Origin: Lonepinella koalarum | Lineage (GTDB): Bacteria > Pseudomonadota > Gammaproteobacteria > Enterobacterales > Pasteurellaceae | Reading direction: 5' to 3' | Length of the DNA: 64,000 nucleotides | NCBI GenBank assembly: GCA_030525745.1 | Contig: JAUNED010000004.1 | Span: 1-64,000, forward strand | Shown: positions 30,502 to 39,511 of the stretch, piece by piece | Layout: every line of letters starts with the position of its first letter | Position numbering within the stretch: position 1 is the stretch's first letter | Notes under the pieces: model-generated | The model's input: only the letters and a program-made list of their open reading frames with translations | Database searches by the model: none | Told to the model about the DNA's origin: nothing | Position numbers and translations under genes: made by a program

Positions 30502-31140
30502 TCATTTCACTAATTCGACGACTTCTTGAGTTAACCGCCCAATCTCCTCCCACTTTTGCTCTTTAATCAGGGATTTCTCCACGAACCAAGAGCCACCGCA
30601 GGCGGCCACATTCGGAATAGCAAGATAGTCGTTGATGTTTTGTGGTGAAATACCACCAGTCGGCATAATTTGTAAGTTGGCGTAAGGGCCGAGCAGGGCT
30701 TTAATCATTTTCACGCCGCCACTGGCCTCAGCCGGGAAAAATTTAACTGCTTGTATGCCGAGTTCAAGGGCGGCTTCAATCGCCATCGGGTTGTTCACGC
30801 CCGGCATAATCGGTAAATCTAGCTCTTGGCAATACTTAACGATAGTCGGATTAAAGCCCGGAGTGACAATGCAATCCGCTCCGGCATTTTTGGCGGTTAG
30901 GACTTGCTCTTTGGTCAGCACTGTGCCTGCTGCAATCAATACTTCCGGATAGTTGGCTTTCACTAATTTAATTGCCTCTTCAGCCGCTTCGGAGCGGAAA
31001 GTGATTTCCACCACCGGCAAACCGTTTTCGGAAAGGGTTTTCGCCAGCGGTAAAATATCTTCTGCTTTATCCAATGCAATCACAGGAACAACTTTCAGTT
31101 GTCTTAATTTTTCGATGATTTGTTCGGTGGTATAACGCAT
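30502..31140 (-). CDS. eda: KDPG/KHG aldolase
   Basis: Cleaves 2-keto-3-deoxy-6-phosphogluconate to pyruvate and glyceraldehyde-3-phosphate, the last step of the sugar-acid route encoded here. The 212-residue class I aldolase has the Schiff-base Lys in AVKFFPAEASGG and the TPGFNP motif. The ATG at 31140 (MRYTTEQ) is preferred over one nine codons upstream because GTGAGG precedes it at the proper distance. It is the distal gene of the cluster. Confidence 0.95.
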   Translation of the reverse strand: MRYTTEQIIEKLRQLKVVPVIALDKAEDILPLAKTLSENGLPVVEITFRSEAAEEAIKLVKANYPEVLIAAGTVLTKEQVLTAKNAGADCIVTPGFNPTIVKYCQELDLPIMPGVNNPMAIEAALELGIQAVKFFPAEASGGVKMIKALLGPYANLQIMPTGGISPQNINDYLAIPNVAACGGSWFVEKSLIKEQKWEEIGRLTQEVVELVK

Positions 31141-31163
31141 TTCTAGCCTCACTATGTTGTATT

Positions 31164-31210
31164 GCAAGCGGTCGCTTTTGTAAAAAATGTTGCAAATTGA
31201 ACCGCTTGTC
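31164..31210. repeat. Inverted pair of Actinobacillus-type uptake signals
   Basis: GCAAGCGGTC (31164-31173) faces the complement of GACAAGCGGTTCAATTTGCA (31191-31210). The core ACAAGCGGT and its TTTGCA extension are the uptake dialect of the Actinobacillus/Mannheimia clade, not the AAGTGCGGT used elsewhere in this window. The pair can form a hairpin between kdgK and eda. Confidence 0.8.
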
Positions 31211-31225
31211 TATTATTTACATTGA

Positions 31226-32164
31226 TTATTCAAACTGCGATTTCAGATGAGCGGTGGCGGATTTGGCAATAATCGCCCCTTTGTGCTGAATGACAATACC
31301 GGCAACGGCATTTCCTTGTTGGCAACAGGTGACGACATCTTTACCCAATAAGTAACCGTTAAGGAAACCGGCATTAAAGGAATCGCCGGCGGAAGTGGTA
31401 TCGACCACGTTTTCCACTGCAACGGTCGGCACAAAAGTCTGCTTCCCGTTTTGCAACACCGTTGCCCCCAGCGAGCCTTGTTTCACCACAATGGTGTGAA
31501 TGCCATATTGAGCCAAACGGTCAAAGGTGGCTTGTTCATTCATATCGCCCCAAAGCAGTTGTTCGTCATCAAAGGTAACGAGAGCTAAATCGACTAATTG
31601 TAACAACTCGGCATAGTGAGCTTGGGCAGCCGCCTGACTCTCCCACAGTTTTGGGCGGTAGTTACTGTCAAAGGCGATTTTTACCCCGGATTTTTTCAGC
31701 TCACGAAGTTGTTCAATCAGCAAAGTGCGGTCGTTTTCAGGCAAGATTGCGAGACTGATACCGCTGAGGTAAACCATATCCGTTTCCGCCATTGCGTGCA
31801 GAGCTTTCGGGTAATCAGCGTGTTGCAACAAATAACGAGCGGCAGATTGATTTCGCCAATAGAGGAACGTCCGCTCGCCCTGTTTATCCAACTGAATCAG
31901 ATACAGCCCCGGCTGGCGGTGCTCGTCACGCAACACAAAATCGGTGTTGATATTATCCGCCTGCCACGCCGCCAACATCCCTTGACTGAGCTTATCCGTG
32001 CCGAGAGCGGAAATATAACGCACCTCAATCTGTTCAGGCGAACTCACCCGAGCCAAATAGGTGGCGGTGTTGAGCGAATCCCCACCGTAGGTTTGGTGCA
32101 TCTCCCCAAACGGCTCCCCGTTTAACTCAATCATACATTCACCGAGAATGGCGAGTTTTTTCAT
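31226..32164 (-). CDS. kdgK: 2-keto-3-deoxygluconate kinase
   Basis: Phosphorylates KDG to KDPG with ATP. This 312-residue PfkB-family kinase has the N-terminal substrate loop YGGDSLNTATYLAR and the catalytic, anion-hole motif DTTSAGDSFNAGF, whose Asp is the general base. It abuts the regulator gene with no gap. A Haemophilus-type uptake signal lies inside (about 31724). Confidence 0.95.
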   Translation of the reverse strand: MKKLAILGECMIELNGEPFGEMHQTYGGDSLNTATYLARVSSPEQIEVRYISALGTDKLSQGMLAAWQADNINTDFVLRDEHRQPGLYLIQLDKQGERTFLYWRNQSAARYLLQHADYPKALHAMAETDMVYLSGISLAILPENDRTLLIEQLRELKKSGVKIAFDSNYRPKLWESQAAAQAHYAELLQLVDLALVTFDDEQLLWGDMNEQATFDRLAQYGIHTIVVKQGSLGATVLQNGKQTFVPTVAVENVVDTTSAGDSFNAGFLNGYLLGKDVVTCCQQGNAVAGIVIQHKGAIIAKSATAHLKSQFE

Positions 32165-32845
32165 TTAGCCCTCACTTTTATTAAAATAATAGCTATATTC
32201 TTTTTCAAACTGCTCTTTATCTAAAATGTATTGATGTAAATGTTGTTCAATACATTGCTTCGCTCGTTCTTTATCTTGATGGCGGATAGCAGATAGAATT
32301 TCTTTATGTTCCTCAACGGTTTTCATTGAGGGTTTATGCTTAAAAATAAAGGTTCTTGCTCTATCAAAATGAATATTAAGCCCTTTCATAAGCTCATAAA
32401 TGTTATTCTTATCGGTTAATTTGAAAAAGAGTTGATGAAGTTGATTATCCAGTTCCAAAAACTTTTCGTAATTTTTTTGGTTAAGATAAAATTCCTGTAA
32501 TGCAATACATTCATCAAGTATGTTGAGATCAGATTGGTATTGTTCTTCACATAGTAACGCAACAACCTCTTTCTCGACAGTTAGGCGTAAAAAGCGAGCC
32601 TCTTCAACAAGTAAAGGATCAATTAATGAAATAAAAGTCCCTTTTTGGGGTTGGATAGTCACTACCTTGTTTCGGGCAAGATCAATTAATGCTTCCCTTA
32701 CAGGCGTTCGGCTGATCCCAAGTAGTTCAGCAAGCTCGGTTTCACTCACTTTGCTACCGGGGGTTAATTCCATATTGATGATCATTTCTCTGATTAGGCG
32801 ATAAGCATAATCGCGGGAACTTTCTCGATGTTTTGGCTCGACCAT
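32165..32845 (-). CDS. GntR-family (FCD) regulator, UxuR-like
   Basis: A 226-residue repressor-type protein. The N-terminal winged helix includes SKVSETELAELLGISRTPVREAL, and the rest is an all-helical FCD ligand-binding domain with metal-site histidines in the C-terminal part. Its place inside the uxu/kdg cluster suggests it responds to fructuronate, mannonate or KDG. A TTACATA-CT-TATGTAA palindrome lies 15 nt upstream of its start, a possible autoregulatory operator. UxuR is the natural name but ligand identity is inferred. Confidence 0.88.
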   Translation of the reverse strand: MVEPKHRESSRDYAYRLIREMIINMELTPGSKVSETELAELLGISRTPVREALIDLARNKVVTIQPQKGTFISLIDPLLVEEARFLRLTVEKEVVALLCEEQYQSDLNILDECIALQEFYLNQKNYEKFLELDNQLHQLFFKLTDKNNIYELMKGLNIHFDRARTFIFKHKPSMKTVEEHKEILSAIRHQDKERAKQCIEQHLHQYILDKEQFEKEYSYYFNKSEG

Positions 32846-32854
32846 TTTATTACC

Positions 32855-34456
32855 TTAGCTTACATACTTATGTAAAGTCCGTCTTACAGCACCGGTTCCC
32901 ATAAGCAATTCATTGAAATAGTGTACGACTTTATCTGCTAAACCGACCTCATTAAGATCCACGCCAAAAATGGTGTTATCGGACAAAATAGAGTGTAATT
33001 GATCCACAGATAGATGATCGCCTAGTTTAACATAAGCCAGTTTATCTTTTAGCTCATTTAAACGTGGATCCGGACTATTTTCAAATAGTTTACCTTGGTC
33101 ATCAATTGCGAGTAAGTAACGTAACCAGCCTGCAAAAACGAGAGGAATTGTCACCAGCTCATCAACAGGTTTACCTGATTTTATGTAAGATTTAATGGTT
33201 TCTCCAAAACGAATAGCCAGTTTTTGGGAGGTATCGGTCGCAATGCGTTGCGGTGTATCCGGAATAAAATCGTTTGATAAACGGATATTGATCACTTCAT
33301 CAATAAACTGTTTCGGATTGATAAGTTTTGGATCAATCACTACAGGGAGACCTTCTTGATAACCCAGTTTTTGAATAAGAGCCAGTAAATCGCTATCTCT
33401 CACTTCATCAGAAATTTTAGTAAACCCTAATAGACAACCAAAAATTGCTAATGCGGTATGCAATGGATTTAAGCAAGTTGTCACTTTCATGGTTTCAATT
33501 TTATTGACGGTGGCACGATCAGTTAAAATCACACCTACTTTCTCTAATGCCGGGCGACCATTTGGGAAATTATCTTCTATTGCTAAGTATTCCAATTCTT
33601 CGGCATTTACAAATGGTGCGACATAAGTATTTTTAGAAGTAATGACCGGTTCAAGATCTTCCACTCCTTCATTTTGCAGTTGTTTTTGTACTTCAGCATC
33701 AGGGCGGGGCGTGATTTTATCAATCATTGACCAAGGAAAGCTGATTTTATCGGAGTGAAGATAATTGATAAAATCTTGCGAAATATGACCGCTCTTTTGC
33801 CATTGTTCGGCAAATTCTAAGATCACTTTTTGTAGCTTAGCTCCATTTTCAGACATATTATCCATACTGACTAAAGCTAAAGGTAATGCACCTTGATTAA
33901 AGCGTTCCACTAATAAGGCAACAATTTTACCGATATAGCTTTGTGGTGCAGCTAAGCCTTGTTCAAAATCAGCTTGCACGGCAGGATAATATTCACCTTG
34001 TTGGTTTTTAATCAAATAACCTTTTTCAGTAATTGTCAGGCTCACCATTTGCAAGCTGGGAGCTTGGAAAATGGCTTTTAAGCGGGCAAAATCTTCTTGA
34101 AATGCAGGATCCATTCTGAGGCTTTCGACAATGCTGCCAATCACAATTTTATCTACAGAATGGTCGTTTTTCAGCTTAGCGAATACAGAGAGATTATCAT
34201 AAGGGCGGTATGCTTTTTCAATAATTTCATAATCAAAGCCTTCGGCGACAATGATCCCTTGTTGAGCTTCACCACTGTTTAATAGGCGTTGTTGTAAATT
34301 AGCTAAAAAAGCACGGAAAATATTGCCTGCTCCTAGGTGTAACCAAGTGGGCGATTTTTGGGTATTTTTTGCAATTTCTTCTAGGTTGAATTGGGGTAAT
34401 TGATACCCCTTTTCCTGCCATTCCGGTGATTTTAACGATTGATAGGATAATTTCAT
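32855..34456 (-). CDS. uxuB: D-fructuronate reductase (D-mannonate oxidoreductase)
   Basis: Interconverts fructuronate and mannonate with NAD(H). A 533-residue polyol/mannitol-dehydrogenase-family protein. The family catalytic Lys, Asn and His lie in MKVTTCLNPLHTALA, and an N-terminal nucleotide-binding region includes LHLGAGNIFRAF. It is longer than the roughly 486 residues of E. coli UxuB. It overlaps the uxuA stop by one base (TAATG). Confidence 0.87.
   Translation of the reverse strand: MKLSYQSLKSPEWQEKGYQLPQFNLEEIAKNTQKSPTWLHLGAGNIFRAFLANLQQRLLNSGEAQQGIIVAEGFDYEIIEKAYRPYDNLSVFAKLKNDHSVDKIVIGSIVESLRMDPAFQEDFARLKAIFQAPSLQMVSLTITEKGYLIKNQQGEYYPAVQADFEQGLAAPQSYIGKIVALLVERFNQGALPLALVSMDNMSENGAKLQKVILEFAEQWQKSGHISQDFINYLHSDKISFPWSMIDKITPRPDAEVQKQLQNEGVEDLEPVITSKNTYVAPFVNAEELEYLAIEDNFPNGRPALEKVGVILTDRATVNKIETMKVTTCLNPLHTALAIFGCLLGFTKISDEVRDSDLLALIQKLGYQEGLPVVIDPKLINPKQFIDEVINIRLSNDFIPDTPQRIATDTSQKLAIRFGETIKSYIKSGKPVDELVTIPLVFAGWLRYLLAIDDQGKLFENSPDPRLNELKDKLAYVKLGDHLSVDQLHSILSDNTIFGVDLNEVGLADKVVHYFNELLMGTGAVRRTLHKYVS
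32860..32875. promoter_or_regulatory. Candidate operator of the GntR regulator (site 1)
   Basis: A perfect dyad TTACATA-CT-TATGTAA ends 15 nt upstream of the regulator gene, inside the uxuB 3' end. It shares TACTTATGT with a sequence upstream of dctP (39469-39477), the first gene of the cluster. The shared half-site suggests one regulator acting at both. Confidence 0.45.
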
Positions 34457-35529
34457 TATTTTGCTCCTTTTGCTTTCTCACAAGCGTCCCAAACACCTTG
34501 GATATACATAATCCCTAATGCACGGTCGTATAAACCATAACCCGGTCGGCATTTTTCGTCCCAAATATGGCGACCGTGATCCGGGCGATAGTAACCTTGA
34601 TAATTAACATCATTAAATGCTTTCACGATTTCAGCAATATCTAATGAGCCGTCACTGCTTAAGTGTGAGGTTTCTAAGAAATCGCCATTATCAAAGACTT
34701 TAATATTTCGAATATGAGCAAATGGAATACGTTCGTGGAAAGTTCGTACCATTCTCGGAATATCATTGTTTAAGTTCGGGCCTAATGCACCGCTGCATAG
34801 GGTAATGCCATTAGACGGGCTATCTACCATTTCAATGATTTTTTGTAGATCATCGTGGCATTTTACGATGCGTGGTAAACCAAATACTGAAAACGGCGGA
34901 TCATCAGGGTGGATTGCCATTTTAATACCAACTTCTTCCGCCACTGGAATGATTTGTTCTAAGAAATATTTGAGATTTTCTCTGAGTTTATCTTCAGTCA
35001 TTCCTTTGTATAAATCGAATAATTTATCCAAATGTTTTAAGCGTTCAGGTTCCCACCCCGGTAAAGTCAACTCTTTTGAATTTTCCATAAATTGCTTCAC
35101 TAACACTTTAGGATCGATACCATCAATTTTGACGTGTTCATAGAAAAGTGCGGTTGAACCGTCTTCCGTTTCTTTGAATAAATCGGTACGAATCCAGTCA
35201 AAGACGGGCATAAAGTTATAACAGACTACTTTTACCCCATATTTGCCTAAATTACGTAAAGTGGTTTTGTAGTTTTCAATATAGGTTTCACGTTCAGGAG
35301 AACCTAATTTAATGCTTTCGTGAATGTTTACGCTCTCCACCACATCAATATTTAAACCATAAGGTTCAACTTGGCTTTTTACTTCTGCAATGCGAGCTTC
35401 CGACCAAACTTCGCCTGCCGGCACATCGTGCAATGCCCACACTACGCCTGTCATACTTGGAATTTGTTTAATATGGGCTAATGGAATTGTGTCATTGCCT
35501 AAGCCGTACCATCTAAATGTTGTTTTCAT
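34456..35529 (-). CDS. uxuA: D-mannonate dehydratase
   Basis: Dehydrates D-mannonate to 2-keto-3-deoxygluconate. A 357-residue TIM-barrel enzyme of the UxuA family, with MKTTFRWYGLGNDTIPL at the start, KMAIHPDDPPFSVFG in the middle (metal-binding His) and RPDHGRHIWDEK near the end. It is shorter than the 394 residues of E. coli UxuA but matches shorter forms. It contains a Haemophilus-type uptake signal (near 35146). Confidence 0.93.
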   Translation of the reverse strand: MKTTFRWYGLGNDTIPLAHIKQIPSMTGVVWALHDVPAGEVWSEARIAEVKSQVEPYGLNIDVVESVNIHESIKLGSPERETYIENYKTTLRNLGKYGVKVVCYNFMPVFDWIRTDLFKETEDGSTALFYEHVKIDGIDPKVLVKQFMENSKELTLPGWEPERLKHLDKLFDLYKGMTEDKLRENLKYFLEQIIPVAEEVGIKMAIHPDDPPFSVFGLPRIVKCHDDLQKIIEMVDSPSNGITLCSGALGPNLNNDIPRMVRTFHERIPFAHIRNIKVFDNGDFLETSHLSSDGSLDIAEIVKAFNDVNYQGYYRPDHGRHIWDEKCRPGYGLYDRALGIMYIQGVWDACEKAKGAK

Positions 35530-35558
35530 AAAACTATCCTTTTTTTAACCGCACTTTA

Positions 35559-36578
35559 TTACCATTCGAGTAATACTTTACAAACCGTGTTTTTTTCATT
35601 TTTGATTACATCAAAAGCTTGTTCGATGTTTTCAAACTTATAAGTGTGAGTAATCATTTTTTCAGGGGTTACTTTACCTTCTTCAAATAATTTCATCACT
35701 TCAGGGAAACGTTTGTTATTCAAGCGTGTGCCGAATACGTTAATGCCTTTTTTCGTGAAAGCGACTTGTGGGATTTCAGACGGTGTTGCCCCTGTGCCAA
35801 GTACCACAAAACGACCGCTTGGAGCAACAATGTCTAACGCATCTAAAATACTTTGTGGCGAACAAACGGCATCAATCACAACGTGAGCTCCTTCGTTATC
35901 GGTAAACTCAGTAACCGCTTGTTTTAGATCCACATCTTTCACATTGATGGCTTTGGTTGCCCCCATTTCACGGGCAAGGGCTAAACGCTCTTCAAAAATA
36001 TCGGTAATTAATACCTCCGCGCCACGAGCTCGTGCCACTTGCATAGCGGCAAGCCCAGCCGGACCTGATCCGAATACCACCACTTTATCACCAGCGGTAA
36101 CGTTAGCACGCGTATTGATTTCCACGCCCACCGCATAAGGCTCAATTAACACGGCAGTTTTATGAGCAATTTTATCGGTGTTGACTTTATACACATTATC
36201 GGCTCGGCTTTTCGCATATTGTGCAAATCCACCTTGCTGATGAACACCGGTGACTTTTAAATTGCTACATACATTGTGATGACCTGTTCGGCAAGGGTAG
36301 CAATGGCCACAACTATTTACGATATCACTAACCACAAAATCGCCGACTTTAACGTGTGTAACTGCTTGCCCTACTTTTTCCACTGTGCCAACAAATTCAT
36401 GGCCAATAACCATCGGATATTGTGCTAAAGAGTTGCCACCGGTATAAATGCCGATGTCTGAACCACAGATTCCACCAAAGGCAACTTTGATGACTACATC
36501 AGTATCATTTTCAATTTCAGGTGTTGGGATCTCTTCGATATTTAGCTCGAAAGGTTTATTTACAATGACGGCTTTCAT
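35559..36578 (-). CDS. Zinc-dependent sugar-acid dehydrogenase (gulonate/galactonate 5-dehydrogenase type)
   Basis: A 339-residue medium-chain dehydrogenase. Catalytic zinc residues sit in GGICGSD and GHEFVG, the structural zinc motif is CGHCYPCRTGHHNVC, and the Rossmann motif is VVFGSGPAGLAAM. Family members next to uxu genes oxidise L-gulonate to fructuronate or L-galactonate to tagaturonate. With uxuB next door and no glucuronate isomerase in sight, L-gulonate is the better guess. Haemophilus influenzae Rd has a relative in a similar TRAP/uxu cluster, as I recall it. Confidence 0.82.
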   Translation of the reverse strand: MKAVIVNKPFELNIEEIPTPEIENDTDVVIKVAFGGICGSDIGIYTGGNSLAQYPMVIGHEFVGTVEKVGQAVTHVKVGDFVVSDIVNSCGHCYPCRTGHHNVCSNLKVTGVHQQGGFAQYAKSRADNVYKVNTDKIAHKTAVLIEPYAVGVEINTRANVTAGDKVVVFGSGPAGLAAMQVARARGAEVLITDIFEERLALAREMGATKAINVKDVDLKQAVTEFTDNEGAHVVIDAVCSPQSILDALDIVAPSGRFVVLGTGATPSEIPQVAFTKKGINVFGTRLNNKRFPEVMKLFEEGKVTPEKMITHTYKFENIEQAFDVIKNEKNTVCKVLLEW

Positions 36579-36590
36579 TCTATTAAGTCC

Positions 36591-37871
36591 TTATTTAGTA
36601 AAGAATTTTAATGGTTCCATAAGAGTGCTAGGGAATAAAATCAACATAAGTAGTACTGCAATAATCGCAAGTAAGAACGGCCAAATCTTCTTCACAATAC
36701 GTTCCATATTGATTTTTCCGGTGCTGGCAGCAACATTCAGCACTGTTCCCACCGGCGGTGTTAATAATCCGAATACACAAGCAATAATAAACACCACGCC
36801 AAAATACACGGGATTAATTCCGGCTTGTTTAACTGCTGGCATAAGAACCGGTGTGAGGATTAAGATGGTTGGTACAACGTCCATAGATGTCCCCACTAAC
36901 AATACAAGACCAACAATGACTAACATTAATAATGTTGGTGATTCAATAAATGGAGCCAGCAAATCAGTAACAATGCGAGGAATATTACCGATGGTCATAA
37001 GCCAAGATGAAACCATTGCTGCAGAAGCTAAGAACATAATCGCTGCACTGGCTTTGGCGGAAGAAATAAAGCATTCTTTAATAGCTTGGAAGGTTAATTC
37101 ACGATATACAAATAAACCGATGATCAGAGAATAAACGACGGCAACCACACCAGCTTCTGTTGGCGTAAATGCACCACTACGTAAACCAATTAAAATCCCC
37201 ATTGGCATAAAAATTGCCCAAATTGCTTTACGACAAGCGTGAAACACTTCTTTACAGTTTTTCTTTGGTAAAGGTACAGCAGAATCGCCACGAGAAACGA
37301 TTGCCCAAATGATACAAAGAGCAATAGTGATATAAATTGCCGGTGCAATACCGCCCATAAATAAATCAGTAACAGAAACCCCTGCGGTTACACCAAAAAT
37401 AATCATTGGTACAGAAGGCGGCATAATTGGCGATAGGATATTACCTGCACCGATTAATGCCGTGGCACGATCTCGGTTATAACCAATAGTTGCCATCATT
37501 GGAATTAAAATAGCCCCTAAAGCTGCGGTAGAAGCCACCGCACTTCCTACCAAACTCGCGAATAATAGAATTGCAATAATAGCGACATAGCCTAAACCAC
37601 CACGAATATGACCGACAAGTGCGGTTGCTGCTTCAACAATTTTATTGGTTAAACCACCCCGATTCATTAAATCGCCCGCTACGACGAAAAACGGAATTGC
37701 CATCATTGAGAAACTATCTGCACCGTTAAACAAGTTTTGGGAAAGGATTTGTGAATTGAAACCACCGAGGTAAAACATCAGCATCATTCCTGAGAACAAC
37801 AGGGAAAATGCAATTGGAATACCGATGACGATACCGCCGATAAGGCTGGCTAAGAAAATTAGAATTGTCAT
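36591..37871 (-). CDS. TRAP transporter large permease (DctM)
   Basis: A 426-residue inner-membrane protein with about 12 hydrophobic segments, typical of the DctM subunit that carries the substrate path. FSMMAIPFFVVAGDLMNRGG and ILSPIMPPSVPMII are family-type motifs. It lies 9 nt downstream of the small permease gene. Sodium coupling is expected from the family. Confidence 0.94.
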   Translation of the reverse strand: MTILIFLASLIGGIVIGIPIAFSLLFSGMMLMFYLGGFNSQILSQNLFNGADSFSMMAIPFFVVAGDLMNRGGLTNKIVEAATALVGHIRGGLGYVAIIAILLFASLVGSAVASTAALGAILIPMMATIGYNRDRATALIGAGNILSPIMPPSVPMIIFGVTAGVSVTDLFMGGIAPAIYITIALCIIWAIVSRGDSAVPLPKKNCKEVFHACRKAIWAIFMPMGILIGLRSGAFTPTEAGVVAVVYSLIIGLFVYRELTFQAIKECFISSAKASAAIMFLASAAMVSSWLMTIGNIPRIVTDLLAPFIESPTLLMLVIVGLVLLVGTSMDVVPTILILTPVLMPAVKQAGINPVYFGVVFIIACVFGLLTPPVGTVLNVAASTGKINMERIVKKIWPFLLAIIAVLLMLILFPSTLMEPLKFFTK

Positions 37872-37880
37872 TTTTTTCTC

Positions 37881-38390
37881 CTATTCAGGATCTGCTTCGC
37901 TCATTAAAGCGGCTCTATGAACAGATTTAGGATTTTTAATTACTTCAATAATATTGAGTAATGCAATTAAAATAATTGCGGCTCCTGTTAATAGTCCGAT
38001 TCCGTACACAACAGATAAAGGTAAACCTGTTGCGGCTGCTTTTGCGGTGGAAGATTGAATGACCATTGCAAGGCTACCTTTAAATAAGATAGCCATTACG
38101 GTGATAATAATGATTCGACCAAGTACAAAAAGCAGCCATTTCAATTTTTCAGGACAGTTTTTAATGAAAGTATCCACGCCCAAATGAGCATTTTCTTTCA
38201 TAGCCACAATTGCCCCAAGATAGATGACATAAACGAAAACATATCTTGAGACTTCTTCCGACCACACTAAGCCTGAATTGAAAAAGAATCGGAGTACGAC
38301 ATTAAGAAAAACAAGGGCAATCATCACGGCAAGCATTCCACCAAGCAATAATTGGACGCCATTAAATAATTTGTCAGTAAAAGTTTTCAT
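37881..38390 (-). CDS. TRAP transporter small permease (DctQ)
   Basis: A 169-residue membrane protein with four predicted helices and the EEVSRYVFVYVIYLGA motif typical of DctQ. It partners with DctM. Spacings of 24 nt to dctP and 9 nt to dctM indicate one transcript. It is a separate gene, not fused to DctM as in sialic-acid SiaQM systems. Confidence 0.93.
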   Translation of the reverse strand: MKTFTDKLFNGVQLLLGGMLAVMIALVFLNVVLRFFFNSGLVWSEEVSRYVFVYVIYLGAIVAMKENAHLGVDTFIKNCPEKLKWLLFVLGRIIIITVMAILFKGSLAMVIQSSTAKAAATGLPLSVVYGIGLLTGAAIILIALLNIIEVIKNPKSVHRAALMSEADPE

Positions 38391-38414
38391 ACTTTAATAC
38401 TCCGATAATGACAG

Positions 38415-39428
38415 TTATTGAATGCTTCTGATCTTGTTCACTAAAGCTTCAGCCCAGTCATATTTTTTGTATAAATCAGCGTAAAGCGGTTGCATTTTTT
38501 CGACTAAGACCTGTTTATCTGCCTCTGTTGGCACAGTTACTGTACCGCCTTTTTCTTGTACCAGTTTTTTATCAGCTTCGATACTTGCCTGATATAAATC
38601 CCAACTTTTATCGGAAGTTGCTTTTGCGGCTTCATTAAATGCTGCTTTATCTTCTTCAGATAATGCATTCCAGAAGTTTGAGTTCGCCAACAATTCAAGG
38701 GACGAAATCATATGGTTGGTTTCATAAATATTTTTATTTACTGAATAGAAACCTTGTTGCACGAAAGTTGATAACGGGTTGTCTTGACCATCTACCACAC
38801 CTTGTTCAAGAGCGGTGAACACTTCGCCTAACCCCATAATTGCGACATTTGCCCCCAATAATTCTGCCACTTTGACGTGAATCGGGTTGTTAGGCATACG
38901 CATTTTTTGCCCTTTAAATTGATCAGGAGAGGTTAATGGTTTGCTCGATGAAAATACGCGAGCTCCATTTGGCATCCAAGCTAGGAATTTGATCGGCTGG
39001 TTTTCTTCAAAACTTTTGGCAATTTCATCGCCGACTTCGCCTTGGTAAACTTTGCGTGCGTGAGGCACATCTTTGAATAAGAATGGGAAATCTGGTACAG
39101 ACATTTTAGGCACTTCAGACCACATCACAGTACCCAGTACCGACATATCAATAATGCCTTGTCGGGTATAGTCAAAGGACTGTTTTTCGTCACCTAATTG
39201 ACCTGAATCATAAATATCGATTTGATATTTACCATTAGTTTTACTTTCAATCATCGGTTTAAATACTTCTTTTAACGCAATAGTTGAAGGATGAGTTGCA
39301 GCTACAACAGACGAAACTTTAACCACTTTAGTTTGAGTGCTGTCAGATGAGGCTTTATCATCACAGGCAGCTACAGAAAATAACATGGCACTTGCAAGTA
39401 ATGATTTTAAGAAAGTTCTCTTTTTCAT
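38415..39428 (-). CDS. TRAP transporter substrate-binding protein (DctP), predicted lipoprotein
   Basis: A 337-residue DctP-family binding protein. The family Arg in GQKMRMPNNPIHV and the QDNPLSTF segment mark a carboxylate-binding site. Its signal peptide ends in VAAC at residues 19-22, a good lipobox, followed by Asp23 and Asp24; Asp at +2 usually keeps lipoproteins in the inner membrane. First gene of the cluster. A CRP site and a candidate GntR operator lie upstream. Confidence 0.92.
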   Translation of the reverse strand: MKKRTFLKSLLASAMLFSVAACDDKASSDSTQTKVVKVSSVVAATHPSTIALKEVFKPMIESKTNGKYQIDIYDSGQLGDEKQSFDYTRQGIIDMSVLGTVMWSEVPKMSVPDFPFLFKDVPHARKVYQGEVGDEIAKSFEENQPIKFLAWMPNGARVFSSSKPLTSPDQFKGQKMRMPNNPIHVKVAELLGANVAIMGLGEVFTALEQGVVDGQDNPLSTFVQQGFYSVNKNIYETNHMISSLELLANSNFWNALSEEDKAAFNEAAKATSDKSWDLYQASIEADKKLVQEKGGTVTVPTEADKQVLVEKMQPLYADLYKKYDWAEALVNKIRSIQ

Positions 39429-39461
39429 ATGAATGTTCCTTTTGGTTTAAAGAATTCTAGT

Positions 39462-39480
39462 ATACAAGTACTTATGTTGT
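39462..39480. promoter_or_regulatory. Candidate operator of the GntR regulator (site 2)
   Basis: ATACAAGTACTTATGTTGT lies 34 nt upstream of dctP. It has a perfect AAGTACTT core and weaker outer symmetry, and shares TACTTATGT with the palindrome before the regulator gene. Its position next to the promoter would suit repression. Confidence 0.45.
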
Positions 39481-39511
39481 GAGAATGGTAGCAAAAAAAT
39501 AAAAAGAAAAA

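Noticed and set aside
31616..32125. Plus-strand open frame of 169 codons opposite kdgK
   Set aside because: It lies fully antisense to kdgK, which has PfkB motifs at both ends; the composition is that of a shadow frame.
36448..37134. Plus-strand open frame of 228 codons opposite the TRAP large permease
   Set aside because: Antisense to a membrane protein; it has the Ser/Thr/Ile-rich look such shadows produce and has no ribosome site or known family.
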